In this document: positions 47,844 through 59,679 of the stretch, in pieces
How the letters are laid out: every line of letters begins with the position of its first letter
Position numbering within the stretch: position 1 is the stretch's first letter
Source: Elmis aenea
Taxonomy: Eukaryota > Arthropoda > Insecta > Coleoptera > Elmidae
NCBI GenBank assembly: GCA_947652605.1
Contig: OX393581.1
Location: forward strand, 52,413,924-52,477,923
Reading direction: 5' to 3'
DNA: 64,000 nucleotides
The notes under the pieces: model-generated
The model's database searches: none
Seen by the model: only the letters and a program-made list of their open reading frames with translations
What the model was told of the DNA's origin: nothing
Program-made: the position numbers and the translations under genes

Positions 47844-50800
47844 TTATCCTAACTCATAGTCTTCCAAGTATTTAGGTTTATTTATTTTTCTTCCTAACCT
47901 CGTTGCGTTTTGTTCTTCCTTGTCATAAATGTGAACTGTTGTTTCCTCTTTGTTTGTTTCCTGGTCTTTAGTCCCCTCTTCAATTTCAGTACTTCTATCA
48001 ATGGGTGTATTTAATGATCTTCTGATATGCCTAGAATTTCTTCTTACTGTTCTTCCCTCTTCATTTCTCAGAATGTAAGATCTTGGTGTTTCATGTTTCC
48101 TAATTATTTGTGCTGGTACCCATTCTTGATCCCTTCTATACGTTACATTCTGTCCCCGTTCGAATTTCGTTTCTGCTCTGGCTCCTTTATTATAATGACG
48201 TTCAATTTTAACATTTCTGCATTCCTTTTTGTACTTTACATCCTTTTGTATTTCAGGATTCAATAATTTCCTTACTATTGGAATTTTGGTCCTTAATCTT
48301 CTGCTCATGCACATTTGTGCCGGTGATATTCCTATACTTGTTATTGGTGTATTCCTGTATTCCATTAGACCAGTTAACAATTTGTCATTTGTTCCTACCT
48401 TTCTTAATATGTTTTTACTGATTTGTACGGCCTTCTCTGCCATGCCATTCGACTGGCTGTAGGTCGGACTACTTGTTTTTACTTTAAAATACCACTCCTT
48501 GGCAAATTGATTAAATTCATAAGACGAGTATGGTACATTATCAGCAAAAAATGTTTCAGGTACTCCATGTGTTGAAAATATTATCTTCATTTTATTTATT
48601 ATTGTTCCTGCTGTTTTGTCCTTTATTTTGTGAAGCTCAATCCAGTTAGAATAGTAGTCTATTAGAACAACATAACTTTTTCCACCATAGTCTAATATGT
48701 CACTGAATACCTTTTGGAATGGATACTCCGCCATTTTATGCTGTATCATCGTTTCTTTCCTTTTTCCTATTCTAAACCTTTCACAAATTTGACACCCTTC
48801 CACTTCACTTTCAATTTCTCTCATCATACCTGGCCAAAATAATACTTCTCTAGCTCTTTCTTTACATTTCGATATTCCAAAGTGTGCTTCGTGTATTACT
48901 TTTAGCATATTCTCTCTCAAAGTTTTTGGAACTATTACTCTATTTTCAATGAAAATTAATCCTTTGTGGATACTTAATTTATCCCTATGTTTCCAGTAAT
49001 ATTTTAATTCTTCATCTACGTTCCCTTTTTTGTTTGGCCAACCGTTGTAATGTGTGTCTATCAATTTCTTTAATATTTCGTCTTTGGCTGTTTCTTCTCT
49101 AAATTCTATTTTTCTTTCTCCCGACATTCTCATATACTCATATACTTCGTGTACTACATCTTCGATGGTTTCATCATCTTCCACCTGATGTTTCAAATAT
49201 GCCCTTGACAATGTGTCTGCAATATGCAAATCCTTCCCCGGTACATACTTTAATTCTATTTCATATTTTATTAATTTTAATCTCATTCTCTGTAGTCTAC
49301 TGCTAGGTATGTCACCAACGGACTTGTTAAATATTGTAATTAATGGTTTGTGGTCGGTGTGTACTATGAATTTTCTGCCATACACATAATAGTGATATTT
49401 CTTGACCGCAAACACGATAGCTAGCATTTCCTTTTCTATTTGTGCATATCGTTTTTCCGTTTCTGTTAAACTCCTTGATCCATACGACACTGGTTTATTA
49501 TTCTGAGACATACAACAACCTAAACCGTCTTTGCTTGCGTCTGTTTGTATAGTGACATTTTCCTTTGCATCAAATGTTGACAGCACTGGTGCAGTAGTTA
49601 ATATCTCTTTGATTTTTTCTAGTGCCTCCTTATGGCTCTTTAACCACTGAAATTCAACATCTTGCTTTAACAATTCTCTTAATGGGGCTGTTTCTTGAGC
49701 AACATTAGGAATGTAATTTCTTAAATAATTCACCAATCCCAATATCCTTTGTAGTTCTTTTTTATTCGTTGGTTCCCATAAATTTTTAATTGCTATTATT
49801 CTACTTTCGCTAGGTCTTACACCTTCTTTAGAAAACTTATGTCCTAAATATTTTACCTCTTTTAGTTTATATTGTAACTTACTGCCATTAAACTTTATAT
49901 TCTTTTCCTTAGCCCTTTGCATTATTTTCTCTACAATTTTATCATGTTCTTTTTCATTGTCGGCAGCAATTATTAAGTCATCGAAGTAAACCGATACTCC
50001 ATCTATATCTCCAAAATTCTTTACATTAATCTTTTGAAATAGTTCTGGTGCCATTTTTAATCCAAATGGAAGTCTCTTAAAGTAATAGCATCCCAAAGGT
50101 GTACTAAATGTGCACAATTCTTGACTTTCTTTTTCTAATTCAATGTGGTAAAACCCATCTTTTAAATCTAGTACTGTAAAATACTCTTTACCCTGTAATT
50201 TTGTTGATATTTCCTCATATGTCGGAATTGGATAATATTCTTTAATAGTTGCTTTATTGAGTTCACTTGGATCAATGCAAATTCTTATTGACTTGTCTGT
50301 TTTTTCTGTAATAACAATATTGCTTACCCACTCTGATGGTTTCGTACTTTTCCCTATAATACCCTGTCGCTCTAATTCACCAAGTTTCTCTTTCAGTTTT
50401 TCGAGTAATGCTAACGGTATTCTTCTGGCTGGTCTCGCAACTGGCTGTGCATCTTCTTTTAAAACAATCTTGCACTTTTCAGTAAATTTGCCTAGTCCTG
50501 TAAATACATCAGAGTTTTCCAATATAAATTTCTTTCTTTCATCTGTTTCTATGTTATCTACTCTTTTAAGCAACTTAAATTCTATACATGCAAATATTCC
50601 TAACAATGGTTTTGAACAATTTTTTACAACTATAAACTCAATGTTTTTAGAAATACTCTTACACGTTACATTTACTGTTATTTTACCCAAGTTATCTACT
50701 TTATGTCCAGCAAAAGCTACTAATCTTGTACTATTTTGCCTTAATGGAATGTACTTATTACTAGCTCTTTGTATATAATTATAATCATCTACTGATATTA

Positions 50801-51737
50801 AATTTACTTCGGCACCTGTGTCCAACTTAAATTTAACCGGTATATTTTCTACAAACAGTTTTTCACTCCAAAACCTTTCTGTTTCCCACGAGCTAACTGA
50901 ATCAACAAATATGTAATTATTTTGATCACCTACTACCTCTTTAACTCCATTATTTTGATCAACTACTACCTCTTTAACTCTTTTATTTCTGCAAACTAAT
51001 GCAAAATGGTTAAACTTGAAGCAGTTCGTACACTTTTTACCATATGCAGGACACTGTCCTCGTAAATGCCATTTGTTACACTTCCTACATGTCCATTCAC
51101 TTTTTTCTTTATACCCACGATTATTTCTTTGCATTTCTTGTTTCTTATTTTCTTTGAACCTCTGTCTTTCTGTTTGCACAGTATCCACATTTGAGCCGTT
51201 GTTTTGTACTTTCCGAACTTGTGTCTTTAATATTTCTTGAGATCTACATAAATCCACACATTTTTCCAATGTCAACTCTTCCTGATTCAACAATTTTTCT
51301 TGTACTTGCTTGGTTTTTATTCCCAACACAATTCTATCCCGTACCATTTCATTCGGGTTTGTGAATTCACAAGTTTTTACTAGACTTTTTAAGTCCTGTA
51401 GGAAATGATCGAATGGTTCACTTTCCTTTTGTGACCTATTATAAAACTTAAATCTTTCATAGATTATATTTTTCTTCGGGTTCATGTAGCTACTAAATTC
51501 TTGTATTACTTTTTCGTAATCTTTTTTTTCTTGTTCACTTAGGGTAAAATTGTTGTATATTTCAACTCCTTCCTCTCCAATCGTGTTTAACAAGATGGCC
51601 ACTTTTACTTCCCCGGTTTTCCTGCTTTTCTCTGTTGCCAGTAAATATATCTCGAAAGCCTGCCTAAATTTTTTAAAATTTTCACTTAGATTGCCTTCGA
51701 ACGCCATTGCTTTCGGTAGCCTGGCTGCGGACTCCAT
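47844..51737 (-). CDS. gag-pol: Gypsy Gag-Pol polyprotein, single 1,297-residue frame
   Basis: One uninterrupted frame holds all functions, in order: Gag with two CCHC-like zinc knuckles (about 215-250, CRKCNKWHLRGQC then CTNCFKFNHFALVC); aspartic protease (FKLDTGAEVNLIS, about 303); reverse transcriptase (RICIDPSELNKA, about 485; catalytic YFDD, about 584); RNase H (TDASKDGLG, about 732, later HTDHKPL); integrase with an H-H-C-C zinc motif (about 940-985), the D-D-E core (SDILDYGG, FFADN, MAEKAVQ, about 1012-1100) and a basic C-terminal domain. Gag and Pol are fused with no frameshift, unlike many gypsy elements. The start ATG is the first in frame after the primer-binding site and leader. 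All catalytic residues appear present, so the element may be competent. Confidence 0.93.
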   Translation of the reverse strand: MESAARLPKAMAFEGNLSENFKKFRQAFEIYLLATEKSRKTGEVKVAILLNTIGEEGVEIYNNFTLSEQEKKDYEKVIQEFSSYMNPKKNIIYERFKFYNRSQKESEPFDHFLQDLKSLVKTCEFTNPNEMVRDRIVLGIKTKQVQEKLLNQEELTLEKCVDLCRSQEILKTQVRKVQNNGSNVDTVQTERQRFKENKKQEMQRNNRGYKEKSEWTCRKCNKWHLRGQCPAYGKKCTNCFKFNHFALVCRNKRVKEVVVDQNNGVKEVVGDQNNYIFVDSVSSWETERFWSEKLFVENIPVKFKLDTGAEVNLISVDDYNYIQRASNKYIPLRQNSTRLVAFAGHKVDNLGKITVNVTCKSISKNIEFIVVKNCSKPLLGIFACIEFKLLKRVDNIETDERKKFILENSDVFTGLGKFTEKCKIVLKEDAQPVARPARRIPLALLEKLKEKLGELERQGIIGKSTKPSEWVSNIVITEKTDKSIRICIDPSELNKATIKEYYPIPTYEEISTKLQGKEYFTVLDLKDGFYHIELEKESQELCTFSTPLGCYYFKRLPFGLKMAPELFQKINVKNFGDIDGVSVYFDDLIIAADNEKEHDKIVEKIMQRAKEKNIKFNGSKLQYKLKEVKYLGHKFSKEGVRPSESRIIAIKNLWEPTNKKELQRILGLVNYLRNYIPNVAQETAPLRELLKQDVEFQWLKSHKEALEKIKEILTTAPVLSTFDAKENVTIQTDASKDGLGCCMSQNNKPVSYGSRSLTETEKRYAQIEKEMLAIVFAVKKYHYYVYGRKFIVHTDHKPLITIFNKSVGDIPSSRLQRMRLKLIKYEIELKYVPGKDLHIADTLSRAYLKHQVEDDETIEDVVHEVYEYMRMSGERKIEFREETAKDEILKKLIDTHYNGWPNKKGNVDEELKYYWKHRDKLSIHKGLIFIENRVIVPKTLRENMLKVIHEAHFGISKCKERAREVLFWPGMMREIESEVEGCQICERFRIGKRKETMIQHKMAEYPFQKVFSDILDYGGKSYVVLIDYYSNWIELHKIKDKTAGTIINKMKIIFSTHGVPETFFADNVPYSSYEFNQFAKEWYFKVKTSSPTYSQSNGMAEKAVQISKNILRKVGTNDKLLTGLMEYRNTPITSIGISPAQMCMSRRLRTKIPIVRKLLNPEIQKDVKYKKECRNVKIERHYNKGARAETKFERGQNVTYRRDQEWVPAQIIRKHETPRSYILRNEEGRTVRRNSRHIRRSLNTPIDRSTEIEEGTKDQETNKEETTVHIYDKEEQNATRLGRKINKPKYLEDYELG

Positions 51738-51854
51738 TTTGATGCTTGTTGATTTTCCACGTTGAAATCATGCACACTCAAAACTTTTTACGTTCTATTT
51801 TGTATTTTTTTTTTTTTTTTTTTTTACTTTACTGTACCTTTCCCGACTGCGCCA

Positions 51855-52019
51855 TGTTTTAATGTTTATTATAACTCAGGTTTATTAATACAGTACAGGT
51901 TTATTAATACAAGTCAATAACTAACGTAACTGTGTAACACTAACAACTATCATGTACAACTATATAGGTTAGGTGTACATCGACTACTCCCTACATCTAC
52001 ATCTACTACATCTACAACA
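51855..52019 (-). repeat. Gypsy 5' LTR
   Basis: 165 bp, TG...CA ends on both strands, and no difference seen from the 3' LTR. It precedes the tRNA-Ser primer-binding site at 51854-51844 in element orientation. It should carry the element's promoter; no clear TATA box was assigned. Confidence 0.93.
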
Positions 52020-52353
52020 AAACTTGGCAAAACTTGTAAACAATTCTCTAAACTAAAAGGTTTGAAGGTCATTCAAGGTGATTAAAACATAGCATACGAG
52101 GTCTCACAGAGAAATTCGGTGACGTATTTCTGAATTAAAAATGACATACATGGTCTCGCCTAGAAATTCTGAGACAATTATTAAACTTATTGAATTTTTT
52201 ACATTACATAAAATAGTACCACTATGTGCAAATGATATGTTTCCATTTCGAAGGCAGAGGTGCAGTCAGGTGCAGTTTAACTGCTGCTATCCAGGTGTGT
52301 ACAACCTCTGTTAATCAAAGCTGTTAATGAAACAGTGAAGGCCGATACTGATC

Positions 52354-55300
52354 AAATATGAATTTATAAAGTATAGTGGACTTCGGAACTTGAATAGAAA
52401 TGTAACTTTTTTAGGTAACGAATGAGTTATTAAAAAATTGCTTCTGGATCGGTGCTGTCGAGAGACATTTAGGAGTAAAAATCCAATGGAAATGAAACCA
52501 AGCTGTATTTAGTTCCTAAACATGAATTTATAAAGTATAGTGGACTCAGTCAGTTGGGAACTTGCATGGAAATAATAAGTTTTGTTGTAGAGAATAAGTT
52601 ATTAAAAAATTGCTTTTGGATCGGTAGCTGTCGAGTGACATTTATAAGTAAAAATCCAATGAAATTTAAACCAAGCTGTATATATGTCTTAAATATGGAT
52701 TTATAAAGTATAGTGGACTCAGTCAGTTGGGAACTTGCATGGGAATAATGATTTTTGTTGTAGAGAATGAGTTATTAAAAAATTGCTTTTGGATCGGTGG
52801 CTGTGGAGTGACATTTATAAGTAAAAATCCAATGAAATTTAAACCAAGCTGTATATATGTCTTAAATATGGATTTATAAAGTATAGTGGACTCAGTCAGT
52901 TGGGAACTTGCATGGGAATAATGATTTTTGTTGTAGAGAATGAGTTATTAAAAAATTGCTTTTAGATCGGTGGCTGTCGAGTGACATTTATATGTAAAAA
53001 TCCAATGAAATTTAAACCAAGCTGTATATATGTCTTAAATATGGATTTATAAAGTAAAGTGGACTCAGTCAGTTGGAAACTTGCATGGGAATAATAATTT
53101 TTGTTGTAGAGAATGAGTTATTAAAAAATTGCTTTTGGATCGGTGGCTGTGGAGTGACATTTATAAGTAAAAATCCAATGAAATTTAAACCAAGCTGTAT
53201 ATATGTCTTAAATATGGATTTATAAAGTATAGTGGACTCAGTCAGTTGGGAACTTGCATGGGAATAATAATTTTTGTTGTAGAGAATGAGTTATTAAAAA
53301 ATTGCTTTTGGATCGGTAGCTGTCGAGTGACATTTATAAGTAAAAATCCAATGAAATTTAAACCAAGCTGTATATATGTCTTAAATATGGATTTATAAAG
53401 TATAGTGGACTCAGTCAGTTGGGAACTTGCATGGGAATAATGATTTTTGTTGTAGAGAATGAGTTATTAAAAAATTGCTTTTGGATCGGTGGCTGTGGAG
53501 TGACATTTATAAGTAAAAATCCAATGAAATTTAAACCAAGCTGTATATATGTCTTAAATATGGATTTATAAAGTATAGTGGACTCAGTCAGTTGGGAACT
53601 TGCATGGGAATAATGATTTTTGTTGTAGAGAATGAGTTATTAAAAAATTGCTTTTAGATCGGTGGCTGTCGAGTGACATTTATATGTAAAAATCCAATGA
53701 AATTTAAACCAAGCTGTATATATGTCTTAAATATGGATTTATAAAGTAAAGTGGACTCAGTCAGTTGGAAACTTGCATGGGAATAATAATTTTTGTTGTA
53801 GAGAATGAGTTATTAAAAAATTGCTTTTGGATCGGTGGCTGTGGAGTGACATTTATAAGTAAAAATCCAATGAAATTTAAACCAAGCTGTATATATGTCT
53901 TAAATATGGATTTATAAAGTATAGTGGACTCAGTCAGTTGGGAACTTGCATGGGAATAATAATTTTTGTTGTAGAGAATGAGTTATTAAAAAATTGCTTT
54001 TGGATCGGTGGCTGTGGAGTGACATTTATAAGTAAAAATCCAATGAAGTTTAAACCAAGCTGTATATATGTCTTAAATATGGATTTATAAAGTATAGTGG
54101 ACTCAGTCAGTTGGGAACTTGCATGGGAATAATAATTTTTGTTGTAGAGAATGAGTTATTAAAAAATTGCTTTTGGATCGGTGGCTGTGGAGTGACATTT
54201 ATAAGTAAAAATCCAATGAAGTTTAAACCAAGCTGTATATATGTCTTAAATATGGATTTATAAAGTATAGTGGACTCAGTCAGTTGGGAACTTGCATGGG
54301 AATAATGATTTTTGTTGTAGAGAATGAGTTATTAAAAAATTGCTTTTGGATCGGTGGCTGTGGAGTGACATTTATAAGTAAAAATCCAATGAAATTTAAA
54401 CCAAGCTGTATATATGTCTTAAATATGGATTTATAAAGTATAGTGGACTCAGTCAGTTGGGAACATGCATGGGAATAATAATTTTTGTTGTAGAGAATGA
54501 GTTATTAAAAAACTGCTTTTGGATCGGTGGCTGTCGAGTGACATTTATAAGTAAAAATCCAATGAAATTTAAACCAAGCTGTATATATGTCTTAAATATG
54601 GATTTATAAAGTATAGTGGACTCAGTCAGTTGGGAACTTGCATGGGAATAATAATTTTTGTTGTAGAGAATGAGTTATTAAAAAATTGCTTTTGGATCGG
54701 TGGCTGTCGAGTGACATTTATAAGTAAAAATCCAATGAAATTTAAACCAAGCTGTATATATGTCTTAAATATGGATTTATAAAGTATAGTGGACTCAGTC
54801 AGTTGGTAACTTGCATGGAAATAGTATTTTGTGTTGTAGAAAATGAGTTTTAAAAAAATTGCTTTGGTATCGGTGGCTGTGGAGTGACATTTATAAGTAA
54901 AAATCCAATGAAATTTAAACCAAGCTGTATATATGTCTTAAATATGGATTTATAAAGTATAGTGGACTCAGTCAGTTGGGAACTTGCATGGGAATAATGA
55001 TTTTTGTTGTAGAGAATGAGTTATTAAAAAATTGCTTTTGGATCGGTGGCTGTGGAGTGACATTTATAAGTAAAAATCCAATGAAATTTAAACCAAGCTG
55101 TATATATGTCTTAAATATGGATTTATAAAGTATAGTGGACTCAGTCAGTTGGGAACTTGCATGGGAATAATGATTTTTGTTGTAGAGAATGAGTTATTAA
55201 AAAATTGCTTTTGGATCGGTGGCTGTGGAGTGACATTTATAAGTAAAAATCCAATGAAATTTAAACCAAGCTGTATATATGTCTTAAATATGGATTTATA

Positions 55301-56686
55301 AAGTATAGTGGACTCAGTCAGTTGGGAACATGCATGGGAATAATAATTTTTGTTGTAGAGAATGAGTTATTAAAAAACTGCTTTTGGATCGGTGGCTGTC
55401 GAGTGACATTTATAAGTAAAAATCCAATGAAATTTAAACCAAGCTGTATATATGTCTTAAATATGGATTTATAAAGTATAGTGGACTCAGTCAGTTGGGA
55501 ACTTGCATGGGAATAATAATTTTTGTTGTAGAGAATGAGTTATTAAAAAATTGCTTTTGGATCGGTGGCTGTCGAGTGACATTTATAAGTAAAAATCCAA
55601 TGAAATTTAAACCAAGCTGTATATATGTCTTAAATATGGATTTATAAAGTATAGTGGACTCAGTCAGTTGGTAACTTGCATGGAAATAGTATTTTGTGTT
55701 GTAGAAAATGAGTTTTAAAAAAATTGCTTTGGGATCGGTGGCTGTGGAGTGACATTTATAAGTAAAAATCCAATGAAATTTAAACCAAGCTGTATATATG
55801 TCTTAAATATGGATTTATAAAGTATAGTGGACTCAGTCGGTTGGGAACTTGCATGAAAATAATAATTTTTGTTGTAGAGAATGAGTTATTAAAAAATTGC
55901 TTTTGGATCGGTGGCTGTCGAGTGACATTTATAAGTAAAAATCCAATGAAATTTAAACCAAGCTGTATATATGTCTTAAATATGGATTTATAAAGTATAG
56001 TGGACTCAGTCAGTTGGTAACTTGCATGGAAATAGTATTTTGTGTTGTAGAAAATGAGTTTTAAAAAAATTGCTTTGGGATCGGTGGCTGTGGAGTGACA
56101 TTTATAAGTAAAAATCCAATGAAATTTAAACCAAGCTGTATATATGTCTTAAATATGGATTTATAAAGTATAGTGGACTCAGTCGGTTGGGAACTTGCAT
56201 GAAAATAATAATTTTTGTTGTAGAGAATGAGTTATTAAAAAATTGCTTTTGGCTCGTTGCTCTCGAGCGACATTTATTAGTAAAAATCCAAAAAAATTAA
56301 ATAAAGCTGTTATAAGGTCTCAAATATGAATTTATAAAGTATAGTGGACTCGGTCAGTTGGAAACTTGCATGGAAATAATAATTTTTGTGATAGAGAATG
56401 AGTTATTAAAAATTTGCTTTTGGATTGAACCTGTCGAGAGACATTTAGGAGTAAAAATCCAATGAAAATTAAACGAAGCTGTTATTAGGTCTCAAATATG
56501 AATTAATAAACTATAGTGGACTCGGTTAGTTGGGAACTTGCATGGAAATAAAAATTTTTGTGATAGAGAATGAGTTATTAAAAAATTGTTTTTGGATCGG
56601 TGGCTGTCGAGAGTCATTTATGAGTAAAAATCCAATGAAAATTGAACGAAGCTGTATTTAGGTCTCAAATATGAATTTATAAAGTA
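52354..56686 (+). repeat. 173 bp satellite array, about 25 monomers (copy B)
   Basis: Same array, longer by 1,037 bp, which is six monomers to within a base. A rare variant TTTAGATCGG occurs at 52961 and again at 53653, 692 bp (four monomers) apart; a rare GAACATGCAT variant recurs after 865 bp (five monomers). Block duplications therefore explain the growth. Confidence 0.95.
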
Positions 56687-56947
56687 TAGATGATATGGTC
56701 AATATTGGGTTTTGTGTTTGCCGTATGAGTTTGTGGTGGATGTCGCTCAGATTAACTGGGAAAACTACGTGGAAATTATGTTTTGGGAATTAAACAGTAA
56801 AACAATTACTCATTAACATTATTAGCACAAACACGCATCTATTTGCTATTGTAGTTGATTAATTACACTTTTTGTACAAATGACATGCGTTACGTCGATG
56901 AAAATAAAAAATCTTGATTTTTCAACGATTTAATTACGCCTACTTAA

Positions 56948-57272
56948 ATACAAAACGCAACCCACTTAGCAGGTTGCGCCTACATAGGTATGCAATGTGC
57001 TTAACAAAACGCCTACTTTCGGCATTTTCAGGCAACCTGCGTAGCAATGACGCTAAATTAATTACATATCCATGTAGGCGTAACGTACACTATGCAACCC
57101 ACTAAACGTTGCGCCTACTGATAGGCAACCACTACACAAAACGCCTTCATAGAGATGCAATATATTTGACATAACAGTTACGCAGGTTGTCTAAAAATGA
57201 CAAAAGTAGGCGTTTTGTTCAGCACATTGCATACCTACGTAGGCGCAAGTGTTAGGTGGGTTGCGTTCTGTA
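56948..57272. mobile_element. Foldback MITE with about 72 bp inverted arms, copy B
   Basis: Same element and same flanking TTAA (56944-56947, 57273-57276) in copy B. Confidence 0.7.
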
Positions 57273-57922
57273 TTAATGAATCACAAAAATAGCTAAACAA
57301 TACTGTTCTTATGGCAAACAAAATTAATTTCTGCAGTATACAGTACTAAGGTAATCGTAAACTTCAATAAAAATCAAAATAAATATGGTTAAGATCAAGT
57401 TATTAAAGATTTGGTTTTTGACTAGAACTGTCAAAACAGATTTATTAGTAAAAATCCAATAAAAATTAAACAATGCAATAGTGATGTCTCAAATATGAGT
57501 TTATAAAGTATACTGCACTAACTCAATCAAAAAATGAAATAAAAATCAAAATATATCTAGTAACCATCAAGTTATTAAAGATTTCCTTTTGTATCCGATC
57601 TGTCGAAACACATGTGTAGTAGACCGTGGTTAGTAGAAATCCAATAACAATTAAACCATGCTATATTTATGTCAAATGTGACTTTATTAAGTATACAGCA
57701 CTAACTCAATCGAACAATGAAATAAAAATATATCTGGTAACCATTAAGTTATTAAAGATTTTGAATTGTATCAGTTTGTTAATGATAAAAATTAAGAAAT
57801 AATCTTTCAGTTTATCGTTAAAATAAGTTTATTCCTTCACACTTAAAAATGTAACATTTTCACAATATACACCAATAAATAATACAATTTACATAAAACC
57901 TAAAATTTAATAATACAGTTTT

Positions 57923-58606
57923 TCACCTAATGGTGGCAAATTGTTGAAAAGCAACTGTTGAAAAACGAGCAAAGTTATCTAACGCTATGCTTTGTCCTTC
58001 CATTGGACTATGTATTTTTATCTGCCGCATATGGGTGTCTCTACCATTCTGGTGATTACTCGTTACCGCTATCTGTATCATAAACATCCTCACCGGCTTT
58101 TCCCTTATATCTTTAATTGGTATATGTACCCAACCTAAAAAAAAACACATTACTACAATGTTTCAATTCCATAAAACTGCTATTTAAAATACCTGTTGGT
58201 TCCGTGAGCATTATTACTTCAATCTCTTGTAAATCATTAAAATGCGTTCCTACTCTAATCGAGATACGACTTGGTGTATAACTCTCATCCAATTTATAAT
58301 CCGTATATATAAAAATATCACTGACTGTAGTTTTACGTTGAAACTGAATATTAACTAAATGCGGTAACTGTCCATCGGACTGCCAATAAGTATCCATACG
58401 GTCATCTCGTAACTGTTCAACTCCAAATCCTGAACATGATAAGGGTGAAATTACACATCAGCTACATAAAAAAAATCAAGTTACGGCTACACAAATTAAT
58501 AACCTGGTTTGCAGGACGACAAGCTCCATATTGCTTGTGAACCAACTTCTCTTACATGTCCTGTGCGTTCATTTTTAATTGGATCTATTTCAGTATTACT
58601 TCTCAT
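57923..58606 (-). CDS. APC10: Anaphase-promoting complex subunit 10 (APC10/DOC1), copy B
   Basis: Second complete copy, exons 58606-58504, 58429-58193 and 58134-57923, with the same 183-residue protein including the DOC-domain blocks and terminal Ile-Arg tail. No coding difference from copy A was seen by eye. In this copy the right flank continues into single-copy DNA, so its divergent neighbour, the MOV10-like gene starting at 59680, is visible: a head-to-head pair 1,073 bp apart. Confidence 0.95.
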
Positions 58607-59679
58607 CTTGAAAATTTGCAAAAATTGTAGGTTATGTATTAACATATAAAGAAAAAGTTTGTAACGTATACATTTTCGGACCTTTAGCCAACATATTATA
58701 CAACCTACAATAGAAATATTTCTTTTTATAAGTATTATTTTTTTAAATCATAAGTATGTACCTCAAACTCTAGATGTACGAAAATACACATTCTACAGCT
58801 TTAACATGCAATAAATCTTATTTGTATCCAAGATTTCTGGGTAAATTAAAATGCATGATTAGAAAAATTCGTCTAGGTATGGGAGCTCGTACCCCACATC
58901 AGCGATTAGCCTCTTTGCAAAAATTAATCGATTAAAAATAAACAAAATAAAGCAATAAAAATTTAAAATATGTAGTTTTTTAATCCCATATTTTACAAGT
59001 TAAATTGATATGAACACAAAAACGGAACATTTTAAAGCAATACAGCTTCAAAATGGATGTAAAAACCATTGATTTCAAATATCTACAATAGATATTAAAT
59101 AGTCTTGCTTCTCTGCTATCTTTAACCCCCATTTATGGCATCCATAAATTTTACGATGTCGAATTGCCCCTCTTCATATTTTGATAATTCCCCAATATTT
59201 GCAAGATAAAAAGTATAATTAAACAAAAAATGTGCATTAAGTATTAGCAAAAAAATAGAAACTAATATACAATAAATTTATACAGCTAATTCGAATAAAA
59301 TATTTTGTAAAACACGTACTATTCAAGGTCAATGCCATTGGCTCAACCTTGAGTGGTAGTCTAACTCATTATATTTTATCAGCTTTTAGTTGTGATTACA
59401 ATTTCCCTGGAGCATGCAGTTATTTAGCTGTTGTGTATATATTAAATTTAGGAATAAATTTGTCAGCGAACTGTAATTTTTGCTACTGTATGTATCCTAT
59501 AAATTCAAAATTACTTTAATTGTATCTACATTTGATTATTTTTTTCTTCCAGATTTTTACAATTACATATCTTTACGTTGGACCTCGTACCCTTTTAGAC
59601 ATATTTTTACAAATTTCATAGTTTAATGCAACTACATTTGCCAATTTTCCACTTGCGACATTAAAACAATTAAGGAAAA
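58607..59679. other. Divergent intergenic region between APC10 and the MOV10-like gene
   Basis: 1,073 bp of AT-rich DNA between two genes transcribed away from each other, so it should contain both promoters. No core element was assigned. Confidence 0.5.

Larger units (their letters stand above)
47659..52019 (-). mobile_element. Complete Ty3/Gypsy LTR retrotransposon inserted in copy B
   Basis: A 4,361 bp element in minus orientation. Two 165 bp LTRs (5' LTR 52019-51855, 3' LTR 47823-47659) start TG, end CA and look identical. A 5 bp target-site duplication AAACT flanks it (47654-47658 and 52020-52024), and the empty site is present in copy A near 23497-23525. The primer-binding site next to the 5' LTR (51854-51844) pairs with the tRNA-Ser 3' end CGACTGCGCCA, as in the 17.6/297 group. 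A polypurine tract (47836-47824, minus) abuts the 3' LTR. Intact ends, identical LTRs and an open gag-pol frame mean a very recent insertion. No env frame is present. Confidence 0.95.

Noticed and set aside
47844..51737. Errantivirus with an envelope gene
   Set aside because: After integrase only a few dozen residues and the purine tract precede the 3' LTR; there is no room for env.
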